Source: Bactericera cockerelli (taxonomy: Eukaryota > Arthropoda > Insecta > Hemiptera > Triozidae). From it: a stretch of 64,000 bases of DNA. Each line of letters starts with the position of its first letter. Within the stretch, counting starts at the first letter, position 1. The notes under the pieces were generated by a model. It saw only the letters and a list, made by a program, of their open reading frames with translations. It did no database searches and had not been told where the DNA came from. Both the position numbers and the translations under genes were made by a program. The stretch covers positions 5,986,239-6,050,238 of the forward strand of contig CM044964.1 of assembly GCA_024516035.1 (NCBI GenBank), read 5' to 3'. This document shows positions 63,695 to 64,000 of this stretch, in pieces.

Positions 63695-63990
63695 CACATT
63701 CAGCGCCACGTGTACAGTATAGTGTACACGAGTGTTTTCTTCAGTGGACCGCGTGTACACTATATGCCATACACCTCACCCTCTCACTTTCAGAAACCGA
63801 TGCTCTTTAAAGTGTACACGCTACTGTGTATTTCTTATGGGGTTTCGATTGTCGTGGTCCGTGGAAGTTCTTTGGTTTTTTTGGACCAGAAACATATCTA
63901 TCTGGTGACTTTTTATGGCTGTTTGAGTCCACCTACTTCTTTTTTCACACAAAATAAGAAGAGAAGGTTGGTCCACTAAATCATATTACC
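63695..63990 (+). mobile_element. left end of a TTAA-flanked element with iterated GTGTACAC
   Basis: TTAA at 63691-63694 followed by CACATTCAGCGCCACGTGTA. GTGTAC or its palindrome GTGTACAC recurs at 63711, 63723, 63754 and 63813. TTAA is the piggyBac-type target. The right end is outside the window, so the boundaries are unproven. Confidence 0.45.
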
Positions 63991-64000
63991 AAAAAAACCC

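Overview
Eukaryotic, almost certainly insect, nuclear DNA. The strongest marker is a two-exon gene of the insect-only odorant receptor family (7tm_6). An NPY/NPF-type neuropeptide receptor exon, a CRAL-TRIO gene and a probable Osiris-like secreted protein fit the same picture. The repeat style (many tRNA-headed SINEs, 5'-truncated LINEs, long CT/GA tracts) would suit a hemipteran, but that is inference only. Three 100-base N runs are scaffold gaps. No bacterial-style operons, true tRNA or rRNA genes, or CRISPR arrays are seen.

Genes, left to right: one exon of a rhodopsin-class GPCR (19505-19794, +) sits behind seven tandem copies of its own splice acceptor. An odorant receptor (27793-28674 joined to 30686-31102, +) encodes 432 residues. 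A 75-base exon of unknown gene is present twice (33149-33223 and 34923-34997, +). The last two exons of a CRAL-TRIO lipid-binding protein lie on the minus strand (37400-37301 and 35256-35102). A signal-peptide-bearing first exon resembling the Osiris/DUF1676 family lies at 47793-47460 (-) with a possible TATA box. These are unrelated single genes, not a pathway.

Most of the window is mobile DNA. I use working names. tRNA-headed SINEs: A (head CCGACCTCAGTAGCTTGATC), B (CACTGGTGGTCAAGTGGTTA), C (CACCGTGGCCGAGTGAGTTA), D (CTCGGTAGCTCAGTGG), E (ATTAGCTCAGTGGTTAAGCA), F (CCTCCGTGGCGTAATGG), H (CCGTGGCTCAGTGGTTAAGA), I (GCTGGCGTGGCGGTTGAGAG). SINE-G has a 5S-rRNA-like head. F and G share one central domain of about 90 bp. 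F copies carry either of two 3' tails; tail 2 is shared with a LINE in this same window. Other dispersed families: J (type copy 53151-53442), K (31745-32045), L (retroelement 3' ends with an AATGCC/GGCATT hairpin), M (3' ends with an ATTGCC/GGCAAT hairpin), N (type copy 38150-38737).

DNA transposons seen by their ends: three Helitron-like elements, a hAT-like MITE with an 8-bp target duplication, a TA-flanked mariner-like element, and several non-coding elements built from many copies of one short word that also forms their termini.

Layout: 1-9.7 kb is purine/pyrimidine satellite with SINEs. 9.7-18.1 kb holds a foldback element, Helitrons and SINEs. 18.8-19.8 kb is the GPCR exon. 20-27.6 kb is repeats. 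27.8-31.1 kb is the odorant receptor. 31-36 kb is a SINE/LINE mosaic with the duplicated exon and the CRAL-TRIO 3' end. 37.3-39 kb is the CRAL-TRIO exon and the mariner-like element. 42-47.1 kb is dense nested transposons. 47.4-47.8 kb is the secreted-protein exon. 48-64 kb is repeats without a convincing gene.
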